Positions 18,172-26,383 of a stretch of DNA of 64,000 bases are shown piece after piece. The notes beneath the pieces are model-generated. The model was given only the letters and a program-made list of their open reading frames with translations. It ran no database searches and was not told the DNA's origin. This DNA is from CAVTWH01 sp963850915 (GTDB taxonomy: Bacteria; Actinomycetota; Actinomycetes; Mycobacteriales; Micromonosporaceae). Location: positions 1-64,000 of the forward strand of contig CAWKND010000004.1 of assembly GCA_963850915.1 (NCBI GenBank), read 5' to 3'. Positions within the stretch are counted from its first letter, which is position 1, and every line of letters begins with the position of its first letter. Both the position numbers and the translations under genes were made by a program.

Positions 18172-18786
18172 ATGCCAACGAAGAGCGACGTCGCGCTGCC
18201 AGGCGCGCGTGCGGTGGCACGCCACGTGCGCGTGTCGGCCTCCAAGGCGCGCCGCGTGGTGAACCTCGTCCGCGGAATGTCCGCGAGGCAGGCTCTCACC
18301 GTGCTGCAGTTCGCGCCGCAGGCCGCGAGCGAGCCGGTGTACAAGGTGGTGGCCTCGGCCATCGCCAATGCCGAGAACAACGAGCGGCTCGACGGGGACT
18401 CGCTGCTGATCAGCGAGATCTTCGTCGACGAGGGCCCGACGCTGAAGCGGTTCCGGCCGCGTGCGCAGGGTCGCGCGTACCGCATCCGCAAGCGCACCTG
18501 CCACATCACCGTCGTGGTCGAGTCGGTTCAGGCCGGCCAGCCCAAGGCGCTGCGGGTCGGCGCGCCGGTCAAGAAGGCCACCGCCCCGGCGGCGGCTGCT
18601 CCGGCCGCTGCTGTTTCGACCGCTGAGGTCGAGGCGGACGAAGCACCGGCCACGCCGGTGAAGAAGGCTGCCACCAAGAAGGCGGCGCCGGCAAAGGCTG
18701 CGGCCGAGCCCGCGACCGACGAGTCCGCCGAGGCCCCGGCCGCGGCTGACGAGTCGGAGACGCCCGAAGAGGAGAGTGGCGAGTAA
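18172..18786 (+). CDS. rplV: ribosomal protein uL22 with long Ala/Lys/Glu tail
   Basis: 50S tunnel protein, 204 residues, start ATG at 18172 after AGAGGA. The globular part (residues 1 to about 125) is typical, including ARAVARHVRVSASKARRV and the tunnel hairpin RPRAQGRAYRIRKRTCHITV. The remaining 75-80 residues are Ala/Glu/Lys-rich low complexity (KKAATKKAAPAKAAAEP), a trait of actinobacterial L22. Its TAA shares a base with the rpsC ATG. Confidence 0.96.
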   Translation: MPTKSDVALPGARAVARHVRVSASKARRVVNLVRGMSARQALTVLQFAPQAASEPVYKVVASAIANAENNERLDGDSLLISEIFVDEGPTLKRFRPRAQGRAYRIRKRTCHITVVVESVQAGQPKALRVGAPVKKATAPAAAAPAAAVSTAEVEADEAPATPVKKAATKKAAPAKAAAEPATDESAEAPAAADESETPEEESGE

Positions 18787-19649
18787 TGGGCCAGAAAGTA
18801 CACCCGGTCGGCTTTCGGCTCGGCATCTCGTCCGAGTGGAAGAGCCGCTGGTACGCCGACAAGCTGTACAAGGACTACATCTCGGAAGATGTCAAGATCC
18901 GCAAGATGATGTCCAAGGGCCTGGAGCGGGCCGGCATCTCCAAGGTGGAGATCGAGCGCACCCGGGACCGGGTACGCATCGACATCCACACCGCCCGTCC
19001 GGGCATCGTCATCGGCCGTAAGGGCGCCGAGGCCGACCGGATCCGTGGTGACCTGGAGAAGCTGACCGGCAAGCAGGTCCAGCTGAACATCCTCGAGGTG
19101 AAGAACCCCGAGTCGGATGCGCAGCTGGTCGCCCAGGGCGTCGCCGAGCAGCTGGCCCCCGGGTCAGCTTCCGTCGGGCGATGCGCAAGGCAATGCAGTC
19201 GGCCATGAAGAACCCGATCGTCAAGGGCATCCGGGTGCAGTGCTCGGGTCGTCTGGGCGGCGCCGAGATGCCCGCAGCGAGTTCTACCGCGAGGGTCGGG
19301 TACCCTGCACACGCTGCGCGCGAACATCGAGTACGGGTTCTTCGAGGCGCGTACCACCTTCGGCCGCATCGGCGTGAAGGTACTGATCTACAAGGGCGAC
19401 GCGGTACCGGGTCGGGAGACTCCGGCCGAGGCGCCGGGCGGCGCACGTCCCCGTCGGGACCGGGCCGACCGTCCCGAGCGTCCGCGCCGGCTGCGGTCGG
19501 GTTCGTCGGGTACCACCGCTGGTGGTACCGAGGCGGGCCGGGCTGGCGCAGCCGAGCGGACCGGCGACGCGCCGGTCAGCACAGAGGCGGGCGCTCCGGC
19601 GTCGGCCCCGGCCGAGCAGGCCGCGAGCACAGCAGCGCAGGAGGGCTGA
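18786..19649 (+). CDS. rpsC: ribosomal protein uS3 (three -1 frameshifts in the sequence)
   Basis: 30S protein at the mRNA entry, part of the helicase. ATG at 18786 (MGQKVHPVGFRLGISSEWKS); the KH-domain motif GIVIGRKGAEADRIR is intact. Three single-base losses follow within 150 bases: in CCCCC at 19156-19160 (VSFRRAMRK resumes), in CCC at 19271-19273 (SEFYREGRV resumes) and in CCC at 19303-19305 (LHTLRANIEYGFFEAR resumes). Together they restore the original frame, and the tail runs to 19649 with an Ala/Pro/Glu-rich end. All three sit in C runs, which suggests under-called homopolymers. Confidence 0.93.
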
Positions 19650-19652
19650 TTC

Positions 19653-20078
19653 ATGCTGGTGCCACGTAAGCCACCGGGTGGCTTCCGCAAGCCGCACCAC
19701 CCGCACCGGACCGGTGCGGCCAAGGGTGGTACGCGGGTGGTCTTCGGCGAGTTCGGCATCCAGGCGCTGGAATCGGCGTACCTGACGAACCGGCAGATCG
19801 AAGCGGCCCGTATCGCCATGACCCGCCACATCAAGCGTGGTGGCAAGGTCTGGATCAACATCTTCCCGGACCGCTCCATCACCAAGAAGCCGGCCGAGAC
19901 CCGGATGGGTTCCGGCAAGGGTTCTCCTGAGTGGTGGGTGGCGAACATCAAGCCGGGTCGGGTGCTGTTCGAGATGTCCTTCCCGAACGAGGTGATCGCG
20001 CGCGAGGCTATGCGGCGCGCGATCCACAAGCTGCCGATGAAGTGCCGCATTGTGACACGCGAAGTGGGTGAAAGCTGA
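19653..20078 (+). CDS. rplP: ribosomal protein uL16
   Basis: 50S protein that positions the A-site tRNA, 141 residues. ATG at 19653 has AGGAGGG about seven bases upstream, inside the end of rpsC. GSGKGSPEWWVANIKPGR and the arginine targeted by YcfD-type hydroxylases in other bacteria lie in the conserved region. Its TGA overlaps the rpmC ATG by one base. Confidence 0.96.
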   Translation: MLVPRKPPGGFRKPHHPHRTGAAKGGTRVVFGEFGIQALESAYLTNRQIEAARIAMTRHIKRGGKVWINIFPDRSITKKPAETRMGSGKGSPEWWVANIKPGRVLFEMSFPNEVIAREAMRRAIHKLPMKCRIVTREVGES

Positions 20079-20308
20079 TGGCAGCGGGTGTTGCCGCCGC
20101 GGAGTTGCGCGAACTGCCGACCGAGGATCTGGTCTCGCGGCTCCGTGAGGCCAAGGCCGAACTGTTCAACCTCCGCGTGCAGGGCGCGACCGGGCAGCTG
20201 GACAACAACCGGCGGCTCCAGGTGATCCGCAAGGAGATCGCCCGGATCTACACGATCATGCGAGAGCGCGAGCTGGGCCTGTCGGCCGAGCCGACCGAGG
20301 TGGCTTGA
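20078..20308 (+). CDS. rpmC: ribosomal protein uL29
   Basis: Small helical 50S protein near the tunnel exit, 76 residues. ATG at 20078 (MAAGVAAAELRELPTEDLVS); the core KAELFNLRVQGATGQLDNN is diagnostic. TGATG overlaps on both sides couple it to rplP and rpsQ. Confidence 0.96.
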   Translation: MAAGVAAAELRELPTEDLVSRLREAKAELFNLRVQGATGQLDNNRRLQVIRKEIARIYTIMRERELGLSAEPTEVA

Positions 20309-20583
20309 TGAGCGAGAACGAAACTACGGAAGAGCGCAACCGTCGCAAGGTCCGTGAGGGCCTGGTGGTCAGCGACAAGATGGACAAGACCGTCGTCGTG
20401 GCGGTGGAGGACCGGGTCAAGCACCCGCTGTACGGCAAGGTGCTGCGACGTACCAGCAAGCTGAAGGCGCACGACGAGCAGAACGCGTGCGGCATCGGTG
20501 ACCGGGTACTGCTGATGGAGACCCGTCCGCTCTCCGCGACCAAGCGGTGGCGGGTCGTGGAGATCCTCGAAAAGGCCAAGTGA
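20308..20583 (+). CDS. rpsQ: ribosomal protein uS17
   Basis: Primary 16S-binding protein, 91 residues, OB fold. I chose ATG at 20308, which overlaps the rpmC stop (TGATG), over the TTG one codon earlier. The core KVREGLVVSDKMDKTVVVAV and MRETRPLS-like region (LLMETRPLSATKRWRVVEIL) are typical. Confidence 0.96.
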   Translation: MSENETTEERNRRKVREGLVVSDKMDKTVVVAVEDRVKHPLYGKVLRRTSKLKAHDEQNACGIGDRVLLMETRPLSATKRWRVVEILEKAK

Positions 20584-20683
20584 GTACCGGGCCGCAAGGC
20601 CCTGGCTCAGGTAGTTCCGCCAAGCTCGCCGGCTGCCGCACAACCGGGTGGCCGACGAGAACTGGCAGACATAGGAGACTGAC

Positions 20684-21052
20684 GTGATTCAGCAGGAGAC
20701 GCGACTGCGCGTCGCCGACAACACCGGTGCCCGGGAGATCCTGTGCATCCGGGTGCTCGGTGGCTCCGGTCGGCGCTACGCCGGCATCGGCGATGTCATC
20801 GTCGCCACCGTCAAGGACGCGATCCCGGGCGCCGGCGTGAAGAAGGGCGAGGTGGTCAAGGCCGTCATCGTCCGGACCACCAAGGAGCGGCGCCGCCCGG
20901 ACGGTTCGTACATCCGCTTCGACGAGAACGCGGCCGTCATCATCAAGGACGGCGGCGACCCCCGCGGTACCCGCATCTTCGGCCCGGTCGGCCGCGAGCT
21001 GCGTGACAAGCGGTTCATGAAGATCATCAGCCTGGCACCGGAGGTGTTGTAG
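20684..21052 (+). CDS. rplN: ribosomal protein uL14
   Basis: 50S protein at the subunit interface, 122 residues, the standard length. GTG at 20684 (VIQQETRLRVADNTGAREIL) follows TAGGAG. A 100-base spacer after rpsQ has no evident promoter or hairpin, so the spc genes are probably read through from the S10 operon. Confidence 0.96.
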   Translation: MIQQETRLRVADNTGAREILCIRVLGGSGRRYAGIGDVIVATVKDAIPGAGVKKGEVVKAVIVRTTKERRRPDGSYIRFDENAAVIIKDGGDPRGTRIFGPVGRELRDKRFMKIISLAPEVL

Positions 21053-21055
21053 ACC

Positions 21056-21370
21056 GTGAAGATCAAGAAGGGCGACACGGTCGTCATCCTCGCGGGCAGG
21101 GACAAGAACCGTCAGGGCAAGGTCATCGCGGCCTACCCCCGGCTGGACAAGGTGCTCGTCGAGGGCGTCAACGTGGTGAAGCGGCACACCCGGGTACGGC
21201 AGACCCAGCGCGGGTCCAAGACCGGCGGCATCATCACCACCGAGGCCCCGATCGACGTGTCGAACGTTTCGATCGTCGACGAGCACGGCAACCCCACGCG
21301 AGTCGGGTACCGCTACGACGAAGAGGGTCAGAAGATCCGCGTCGCACGCAGCACCGGTAAGGACCTGTGA
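21056..21370 (+). CDS. rplX: ribosomal protein uL24
   Basis: Early-assembly 50S protein, 104 residues. GTG at 21056 (VKIKKGDTVVILAGRDKNRQ) shows the KOW motif. Its TGA overlaps the next start (GTGATG), so rplE is coupled. Confidence 0.96.
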   Translation: MKIKKGDTVVILAGRDKNRQGKVIAAYPRLDKVLVEGVNVVKRHTRVRQTQRGSKTGGIITTEAPIDVSNVSIVDEHGNPTRVGYRYDEEGQKIRVARSTGKDL

Positions 21371-21942
21371 TGACCACCGCAACCGCAGAGCCCAAGACGC
21401 TGCCGCGCCTCAAGGAGCGGTACCGCAGCCAGATCATCGGCGAGCTGAGCAAGCAGTTCGAGTACGGCAACCCCATGCAGGTACCCGGTCTGGTGAAGAT
21501 CGTGGTCAACATGGGTGTCGGCGAGGCTGCCCGGGACGCCAAGCTGATCGACGGGGCCGTCCGCGACCTCGCCGCGATCACCGGCCAGAAGCCGCAGATC
21601 CGCCGGGCGACCAAGTCCATCGCGCAGTTCAAGCTGCGTGAGGGCATGCCGATCGGCGCCAAGGTGACCCTCCGGAACGACCGGATGTGGGAGTTCCTGG
21701 ACCGGCTGCTGTCCATCGCACTGCCCCGTATCCGCGACTTCCGCGGGCTGGACGGGCGCAAGCTCGACGGCAACGGCAACTACACGTTCGGCCTGACCGA
21801 GCAGTCCGTGTTCCACGAGATCGACCAGGACCGGATCGATCGCACCCGCGGCATGGACATCACCGTGGTCACCACCGCCAAGACCGACGCGGAGGGCCGG
21901 GCGCTGCTGAAGCTCCTCGGCTTCCCGTTCAAGGAGAACTGA
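21370..21942 (+). CDS. rplE: ribosomal protein uL5
   Basis: 50S central protuberance protein, contacts 5S rRNA and P-site tRNA, 190 residues from ATG 21370 (MTTATAEPKTLPRLKERYRS). A GTG directly before it is also in frame. Core VVNMGVGEAARDAKLIDGAV and the C-terminal LLKLLGFPFKEN are typical. Confidence 0.96.
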   Translation: MTTATAEPKTLPRLKERYRSQIIGELSKQFEYGNPMQVPGLVKIVVNMGVGEAARDAKLIDGAVRDLAAITGQKPQIRRATKSIAQFKLREGMPIGAKVTLRNDRMWEFLDRLLSIALPRIRDFRGLDGRKLDGNGNYTFGLTEQSVFHEIDQDRIDRTRGMDITVVTTAKTDAEGRALLKLLGFPFKEN

Positions 21943-21944
21943 GC

Positions 21945-22130
21945 ATGGCCAAGAAGGCGCTTGTCATCAAGGCGGCCGCGAAGCCGAAGTTCGCGGTGCG
22001 TGCCTACACCCGCTGCCAGCGCTGCGGGCGGCCGAAGGCGGTCTACCGCAAGTTCGGTCTCTGCCGTATCTGCATCCGGGAGATGGCCCACCGCGGCGAG
22101 CTCCCTGGTGTCTCCAAGGCCTCCTGGTAA
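21945..22130 (+). CDS. rpsN: ribosomal protein uS14, zinc-binding (type Z)
   Basis: Short 61-residue S14 with the zinc ribbon CQRCGRPKAVYRKFGLCRIC (two CXXC pairs), starting at ATG 21945 two bases after the rplE stop. The zinc form is the housekeeping one; under zinc limitation many actinobacteria swap it for a zinc-free paralogue elsewhere. C-terminus ELPGVSKASW is typical. Confidence 0.96.
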   Translation: MAKKALVIKAAAKPKFAVRAYTRCQRCGRPKAVYRKFGLCRICIREMAHRGELPGVSKASW

Positions 22131-22224
22131 ACGCTTCGCCGTAGGCCCGCTGAAGGCGCTGGCGGGAGCCGATTCCGCAAGCTCCATCGGCAGGGAACCG
22201 CGGTGAGAAAGGTTATGACAACCA

Positions 22225-22632
22225 ATGACCATGACTGACCCGATCGCAGACATGCTGACTCGTCTGCGCAACGCCAACCAGGCGTACCACGAGCAGGTGA
22301 AAATGCCGTACTCGAAGATCAAGGCGAACATCGCCGAGGTCCTCAAGGCGGAGGGGTACATCGCCGCATGGCAGGTGCAGGAGCCGGCCGAGGGGCTCGT
22401 CGGTAAGACGCTCTCCCTCGACCTGAAGTTCGGTCCGAACCGTGAGCGCAGCCTCGCCGGAATCCGTCGGGTGTCCAAGCCCGGCCTCCGGGTTTATGCA
22501 AAGTCGACCGACCTGCCCCGCGTTCTGGGTGGCCTCGGCGTCGCGATCATCTCGACGTCCCAGGGGCTGCTGACCGACCGGCAGGCCCGCAAGCGAAACG
22601 TGGGCGGGGAAGTCCTCGCCTGGGTCTGGTAA
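22225..22632 (+). CDS. rpsH: ribosomal protein uS8
   Basis: Primary 16S-binding protein and, in E. coli, translational repressor of the spc operon, 135 residues. ATG at 22225 (MTMTDPIADMLTRLRNANQA). The C-terminal ISTSQGLLTDRQARKRNVGG-like region is intact. The 94-base gap after rpsN shows nothing distinctive. Confidence 0.96.
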   Translation: MTMTDPIADMLTRLRNANQAYHEQVKMPYSKIKANIAEVLKAEGYIAAWQVQEPAEGLVGKTLSLDLKFGPNRERSLAGIRRVSKPGLRVYAKSTDLPRVLGGLGVAIISTSQGLLTDRQARKRNVGGEVLAWVW

Positions 22633-22647
22633 CGGAGGATCTGCGAC

Positions 22648-23190
22648 ATGTCGCGAATTGGACGTAAGCCGATCTCGGTACCGGCCGGTGTCGACGTTGC
22701 CATCGAGGGCCAGACCGTCAAGGTCAAGGGGCCCAAGGGGCAGCTGCAGCACACTCTGGCAGTGCCGATCACGGCGGAGAAGGCCGAGGACGGCACGCTC
22801 AACGTTGTGCGCCCGAATGACGAGCGCAAGGCGAAAGAGCTGCACGGGCTGTCCCGTACCCTGATCAACAACATGATCGTCGGGGTGACCGACGGGTACA
22901 AGAAGACCCTGGAGATCGCCGGTACCGGCTACCGCGTGACCGCGAAGGGCTCCGATCTGGAGTTCGCCCTGGGCTTCTCGCACCCGGTGCTCGTACCGGC
23001 GCCGGCCGGCATCACCTTCGCGGTGGAGCGGCCGACCCTGTTCAGCGTGTCGGGTATCGACAAGCAGCAGGTCGGCGAGGTTGCCGCGAACATCCGGAAG
23101 ATCCGGCCGCCGGAGCCCTACAAGGGCAAGGGCGTCAAGTACCAGGGCGAGGTCATCCGCCGTAAGGCTGGAAAGGCAGGTAAGAAGTGA
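22648..23190 (+). CDS. rplF: ribosomal protein uL6
   Basis: 50S protein near the factor-binding site, 180 residues. ATG at 22648 (MSRIGRKPISVPAGVDVAIE) follows GGAGG. The RNA-binding tail IRPPEPYKGKGVKYQGEVIR is typical. GTGA overlap with rplR. Confidence 0.97.
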   Translation: MSRIGRKPISVPAGVDVAIEGQTVKVKGPKGQLQHTLAVPITAEKAEDGTLNVVRPNDERKAKELHGLSRTLINNMIVGVTDGYKKTLEIAGTGYRVTAKGSDLEFALGFSHPVLVPAPAGITFAVERPTLFSVSGIDKQQVGEVAANIRKIRPPEPYKGKGVKYQGEVIRRKAGKAGKK

Positions 23191-23576
23191 GCGCCCAGCT
23201 ACTCAAGCGCACCCGGGGCGTTGCCGCGGCCCGCAGGGTCGGCAAGGCGCGCCGTCACTTCCGGGTCCGCAAGAACGTCAGCGGTACCGCCGAGCGTCCG
23301 CGCCTGGTCGTCACCCGTTCGCTGCGCAACATCACCGCCCAGATCGTGGACGACGCCAAGGGGCACACCCTGGCCTCGGCCTCGAGCCTGGACGCCTCGC
23401 TGCGTAGCGCGGACGGCGCCAAGACCGAACTGGCCGGCAAGGTCGGTGCGCTCTTGGCCGACCGGGCCAAGGCCGCCGGTGTCAGCAAGGTCGTCTTCGA
23501 TCGCGGTGGCAACAAGTACGCGGGGCGCATTGCCGCCCTGGCGGCTGCCGCGCGCGAAGCCGGACTCGAGTTCTAG
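23187..23576 (+). CDS. rplR: ribosomal protein uL18
   Basis: 5S rRNA-binding protein, 129 residues, starting at GTG 23187 within the rplF stop. RHFRVRKNVSGTAERPRLVV and the C-terminal KYAGRIAALAAAAREAGLEF are family hallmarks. Confidence 0.96.
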   Translation: MSAQLLKRTRGVAAARRVGKARRHFRVRKNVSGTAERPRLVVTRSLRNITAQIVDDAKGHTLASASSLDASLRSADGAKTELAGKVGALLADRAKAAGVSKVVFDRGGNKYAGRIAALAAAAREAGLEF

Positions 23577-23589
23577 GGAGAAACGTCTC

Positions 23590-24216
23590 ATGCCAGGTCC
23601 ACAGCGCAGGGGCGGCGGGTCCGGGGGTAGCAACACCACCGAGGGCGGCGGCCGCCGGGAGGGCCGGGGCCGCGACAACCGTCGCGACCAGCCGGTCGAG
23701 AAGACCCCGCATCTCGAGCGGGTCGTCACCATCAACCGTGTCGCCAAGGTCGTCAAGGGCGGTCGTCGGTTCAGCTTCACCGCGCTGGTCGTGGTGGGCG
23801 ACGGCGACGGTACCGTCGGTGTCGGTTACGGCAAGGCCAAGGAGGTACCCGCGGCGATCGCCAAGGGTGTCGAGGAGGCCAAGAAGCACTTCTTCAAGGT
23901 GCCCCGGATCGCCACCACCATCCCGCACCCGGTGACGGGTGAGGACGCGGCAGGCGTGGTGCTGTTGAAGCCGGCCAGCGCCGGTACCGGCGTCATCGCC
24001 GGTGGCCCGGTGCGCGCCGTACTGGAGTGCGCCGGTATCCACGACGTGCTCTCCAAGAGCCTCGGCTCGTCCAACCCGATCAACATCGTGCATGCCACTG
24101 TGGCGGCGCTGAAGGCGCTGGAGTCTCCGGAGGCGGTCGCCGCCCGCCGGGGCCTGCCGGTCGAGGACGTGGCTCCGGCGAAGATGCTGCAGCTGCGTGC
24201 TGGGGTTGGTGTGTGA
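23590..24216 (+). CDS. rpsE: ribosomal protein uS5 with Gly/Arg-rich N-terminus
   Basis: 30S accuracy protein, 208 residues. ATG at 23590 (MPGPQRRGGGSGGSNTTEGG) was chosen because the upstream in-frame codons belong to rplR in another frame. The first 40 residues are Gly/Arg-rich and disordered, then the canonical ERVVTINRVAKVVKGGRRFS and GYGKAKEVPAAIAKGVEEAK. Its TGA overlaps the rpmD ATG. Confidence 0.96.
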   Translation: MPGPQRRGGGSGGSNTTEGGGRREGRGRDNRRDQPVEKTPHLERVVTINRVAKVVKGGRRFSFTALVVVGDGDGTVGVGYGKAKEVPAAIAKGVEEAKKHFFKVPRIATTIPHPVTGEDAAGVVLLKPASAGTGVIAGGPVRAVLECAGIHDVLSKSLGSSNPINIVHATVAALKALESPEAVAARRGLPVEDVAPAKMLQLRAGVGV

Positions 24217-24398
24217 TGGCAAAGCTGAAGGTCACCCAGGTCCGGTCCGAGATCGGAGCCAAGCAGAACCAGCGCGACTCGCTGCGTTCGCTGGGACTCA
24301 AGCGGATCAACGACGTGGTGGTGAAGGAGGACCGCCCCGAGTTTCGGGGCATGATCTTCGCGGTGAACCACCTCGTGAAAGTCGAGGAGGTCGAGTAA
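24216..24398 (+). CDS. rpmD: ribosomal protein uL30
   Basis: Small 50S protein of 60 residues, ATG at 24216 (MAKLKVTQVRSEIGAKQNQR) overlapping the rpsE stop. SLGLKRINDVVVKEDRPEFR is typical. Its TAA shares a base with the rplO ATG. Confidence 0.95.
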   Translation: MAKLKVTQVRSEIGAKQNQRDSLRSLGLKRINDVVVKEDRPEFRGMIFAVNHLVKVEEVE

Positions 24399-24841
24399 TG
24401 GCGATCAAGGTCCACCACCTGCGGCCCGCCCCGGGCGCCAAGACCAACAAGACCCGTGTGGGTCGTGGTGAAGGCTCCAAGGGCAAGACGGCCGGCCGTG
24501 GTACCAAGGGCACCAAGGCCCGGTACCAGGTACCAGCCGCCTTCGAGGGTGGGCAGATGCCTATCCACATGCGGCTGCCGAAGCTCAAGGGCTTCAAGAA
24601 CCGGAACAAGGTCGTGTTCCAGGTGGTCAACCTGGACCGGCTGGCGGAGCTCTTCCCCCAGGGCGGCTCCATCGGCCCGGCCGAGCTGGCTGACGCCGGC
24701 GCGGTCCGACGTGGGCACCCGGTGAAGGTACTGGGCGCCGGTGAGCTCGGCGGGGTCAAGCTCCAGGTGTCGGCGCACGCGTTCAGCGGCTCCGCCAAGG
24801 AGAAGATCTCCTCCGCCGGTGGCTCCACCACTGAGCTGTAG
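24398..24841 (+). CDS. rplO: ribosomal protein uL15
   Basis: Late-assembly 50S protein, 147 residues, ATG at 24398 (MAIKVHHLRPAPGAKTNKTR). The Gly-rich GKTAGRGTKGTKAR and the motif FEGGQMPIHMRLPKLKGFKN are intact. Last gene of this run; a strong hairpin follows. Confidence 0.96.
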   Translation: MAIKVHHLRPAPGAKTNKTRVGRGEGSKGKTAGRGTKGTKARYQVPAAFEGGQMPIHMRLPKLKGFKNRNKVVFQVVNLDRLAELFPQGGSIGPAELADAGAVRRGHPVKVLGAGELGGVKLQVSAHAFSGSAKEKISSAGGSTTEL

Positions 24842-24852
24842 TAACACCATGT

Positions 24853-24888
24853 CGATCGTGGCGTCCGGGTCTCCGGGCGTCACGATCG
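24853..24888 (+). terminator. terminator after rplO
   Basis: CGATCGTGGCGTCCGG (24853-24868) pairs with CCGGGCGTCACGATCG (24873-24888) over 16 positions with two G-U wobbles and the loop GTCT. It separates rplO from secY. Confidence 0.8.
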
Positions 24889-25036
24889 GCGTCTATCCAT
24901 GAGGCACATTCCGCCGGCCCGGCCCTGCTGTTAGAGTCCGTAGCCAGCTAGCATTACCAGACCCGACCGGTGTCCGTCCGACACGCGGTCATCCGTTACG
25001 CCGGACCCCTCGGCTGCTCCGCGCAGGAGGAAGACC

Positions 25037-26383
25037 TTGCTTTCCGCCTTCATCAGTGCGTTCAAGACGCCTGACCTGCGCAAAAAGCTGCTGTTCACAC
25101 TCGGCATGATCGCCATCTACCGGCTGGGTGCCACCGTCCCCAGCCCGGGCGTGTCGTACCCCAACGTGCACGCGTGCATCAAGGTGCTGGAGAACGGCAG
25201 CGGGAACGGTGTGTTCACGCTGCTGAACCTCTTCTCCGGCGGCGCGCTGCTGCAGTTGTCGATCTTCGCGCTCGGCATCATGCCGTACATCACGGCCAGC
25301 ATCATCCTGCAGCTGCTCACCGTGGTCATCCCGCGGTTGGAGTCGCTGCGCAAGGAGGGTCAGTCCGGCACCGCGAAGATCACCCAGTACACCCGCTACC
25401 TGACCCTGGCGCTGGCCGTCCTGCAGGCCTCGGCGTTCGTGGCACTCGCCCGTACCGGCCAGCTGTTCAGCTCGAACGGCTCCTCCCAGTGCGACTTCGA
25501 CACCAAGCCGATCATCCCGACCGGCGCTGACTTCCTGCCGACCTGGGTCACGGTCAGCATGATCGTGATCACGATGACCGCCGGCACCGGCGTGGTCATG
25601 TGGCTCGGCGAGATGGTCACCGACCGGGGCATCGGCAACGGCATGTCGGTCCTGATCTTCACCTCGATCGCCGCCCGGCTGCCCGCCGAGGGCTGGGCCA
25701 TCTACAAGCAGGGCAAGGCGACCTTCGCGCTGATCATCCTGATCGGCATCGTGGTAATCACCGCGGTGGTCTTCATCGAACAGGCCCAGCGCCGGGTACC
25801 CGTGCAGTACGCCAAACGCATGGTCGGCCGGCGGATGTACGGCGGTACCTCGACCTACATCCCGCTGAAGGTGAACACCGCGGGTGTCATCCCGGTCATC
25901 TTCGCGTCGTCCCTGCTCTACCTGCCGCAGCTGGCGCTGCAGTTGATGGACCAGAAGAACCCGAGCAGCACGTACAAGTTCATCAACAACCACATCATCA
26001 ACCCGGCGGACTGGGTGAACATCACCCTGTACTTCCTGTTGATCATCTTCTTCACGTACTTCTACGTCTCGATCACCTTCAACCCGACCGACGTAGCCGA
26101 CAACATGAAGAAGTACGGCGGGTTCGTCCCAGGTATCCGCCCGGGCAAGCCGACGGCCGAGTACCTCGACTTCATCCTCAGTAGGATTACCCTGCCGGGC
26201 GCCCTCTACCTGGCGATCATCTCGATCCTGCCGAACCTGTTCATGGGCATGGTCGGCGGCGTGAAGCAGAACTTCCCGTTCGGTGGTACCGCCGTCCTGA
26301 TCATCGTGGGCGTTGGCCTGGAGACGGTGAAGCAGATCGAGAGCCAGCTGATGCAGCGTAACTACGAAGGGTTCCTGCGCTAG
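25037..26383 (+). CDS. secY: SecY preprotein translocase channel
   Basis: Ten-helix pore of the Sec translocon, 448 residues. Start is TTG at 25037 (LLSAFISAFKTPDLRKKLLF), with AGGAGG ten bases upstream, which decides the start. Plug and lateral-gate regions are present; GGFVPGIRPGKPTAEYLDFI near residue 358 is the conserved cytosolic C5 loop. A terminator upstream and a possible -10 (TAGAGT at about 24932) suggest independent transcription. The adk GTG overlaps its TAG by one base. Confidence 0.96.
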   Translation: MLSAFISAFKTPDLRKKLLFTLGMIAIYRLGATVPSPGVSYPNVHACIKVLENGSGNGVFTLLNLFSGGALLQLSIFALGIMPYITASIILQLLTVVIPRLESLRKEGQSGTAKITQYTRYLTLALAVLQASAFVALARTGQLFSSNGSSQCDFDTKPIIPTGADFLPTWVTVSMIVITMTAGTGVVMWLGEMVTDRGIGNGMSVLIFTSIAARLPAEGWAIYKQGKATFALIILIGIVVITAVVFIEQAQRRVPVQYAKRMVGRRMYGGTSTYIPLKVNTAGVIPVIFASSLLYLPQLALQLMDQKNPSSTYKFINNHIINPADWVNITLYFLLIIFFTYFYVSITFNPTDVADNMKKYGGFVPGIRPGKPTAEYLDFILSRITLPGALYLAIISILPNLFMGMVGGVKQNFPFGGTAVLIIVGVGLETVKQIESQLMQRNYEGFLR

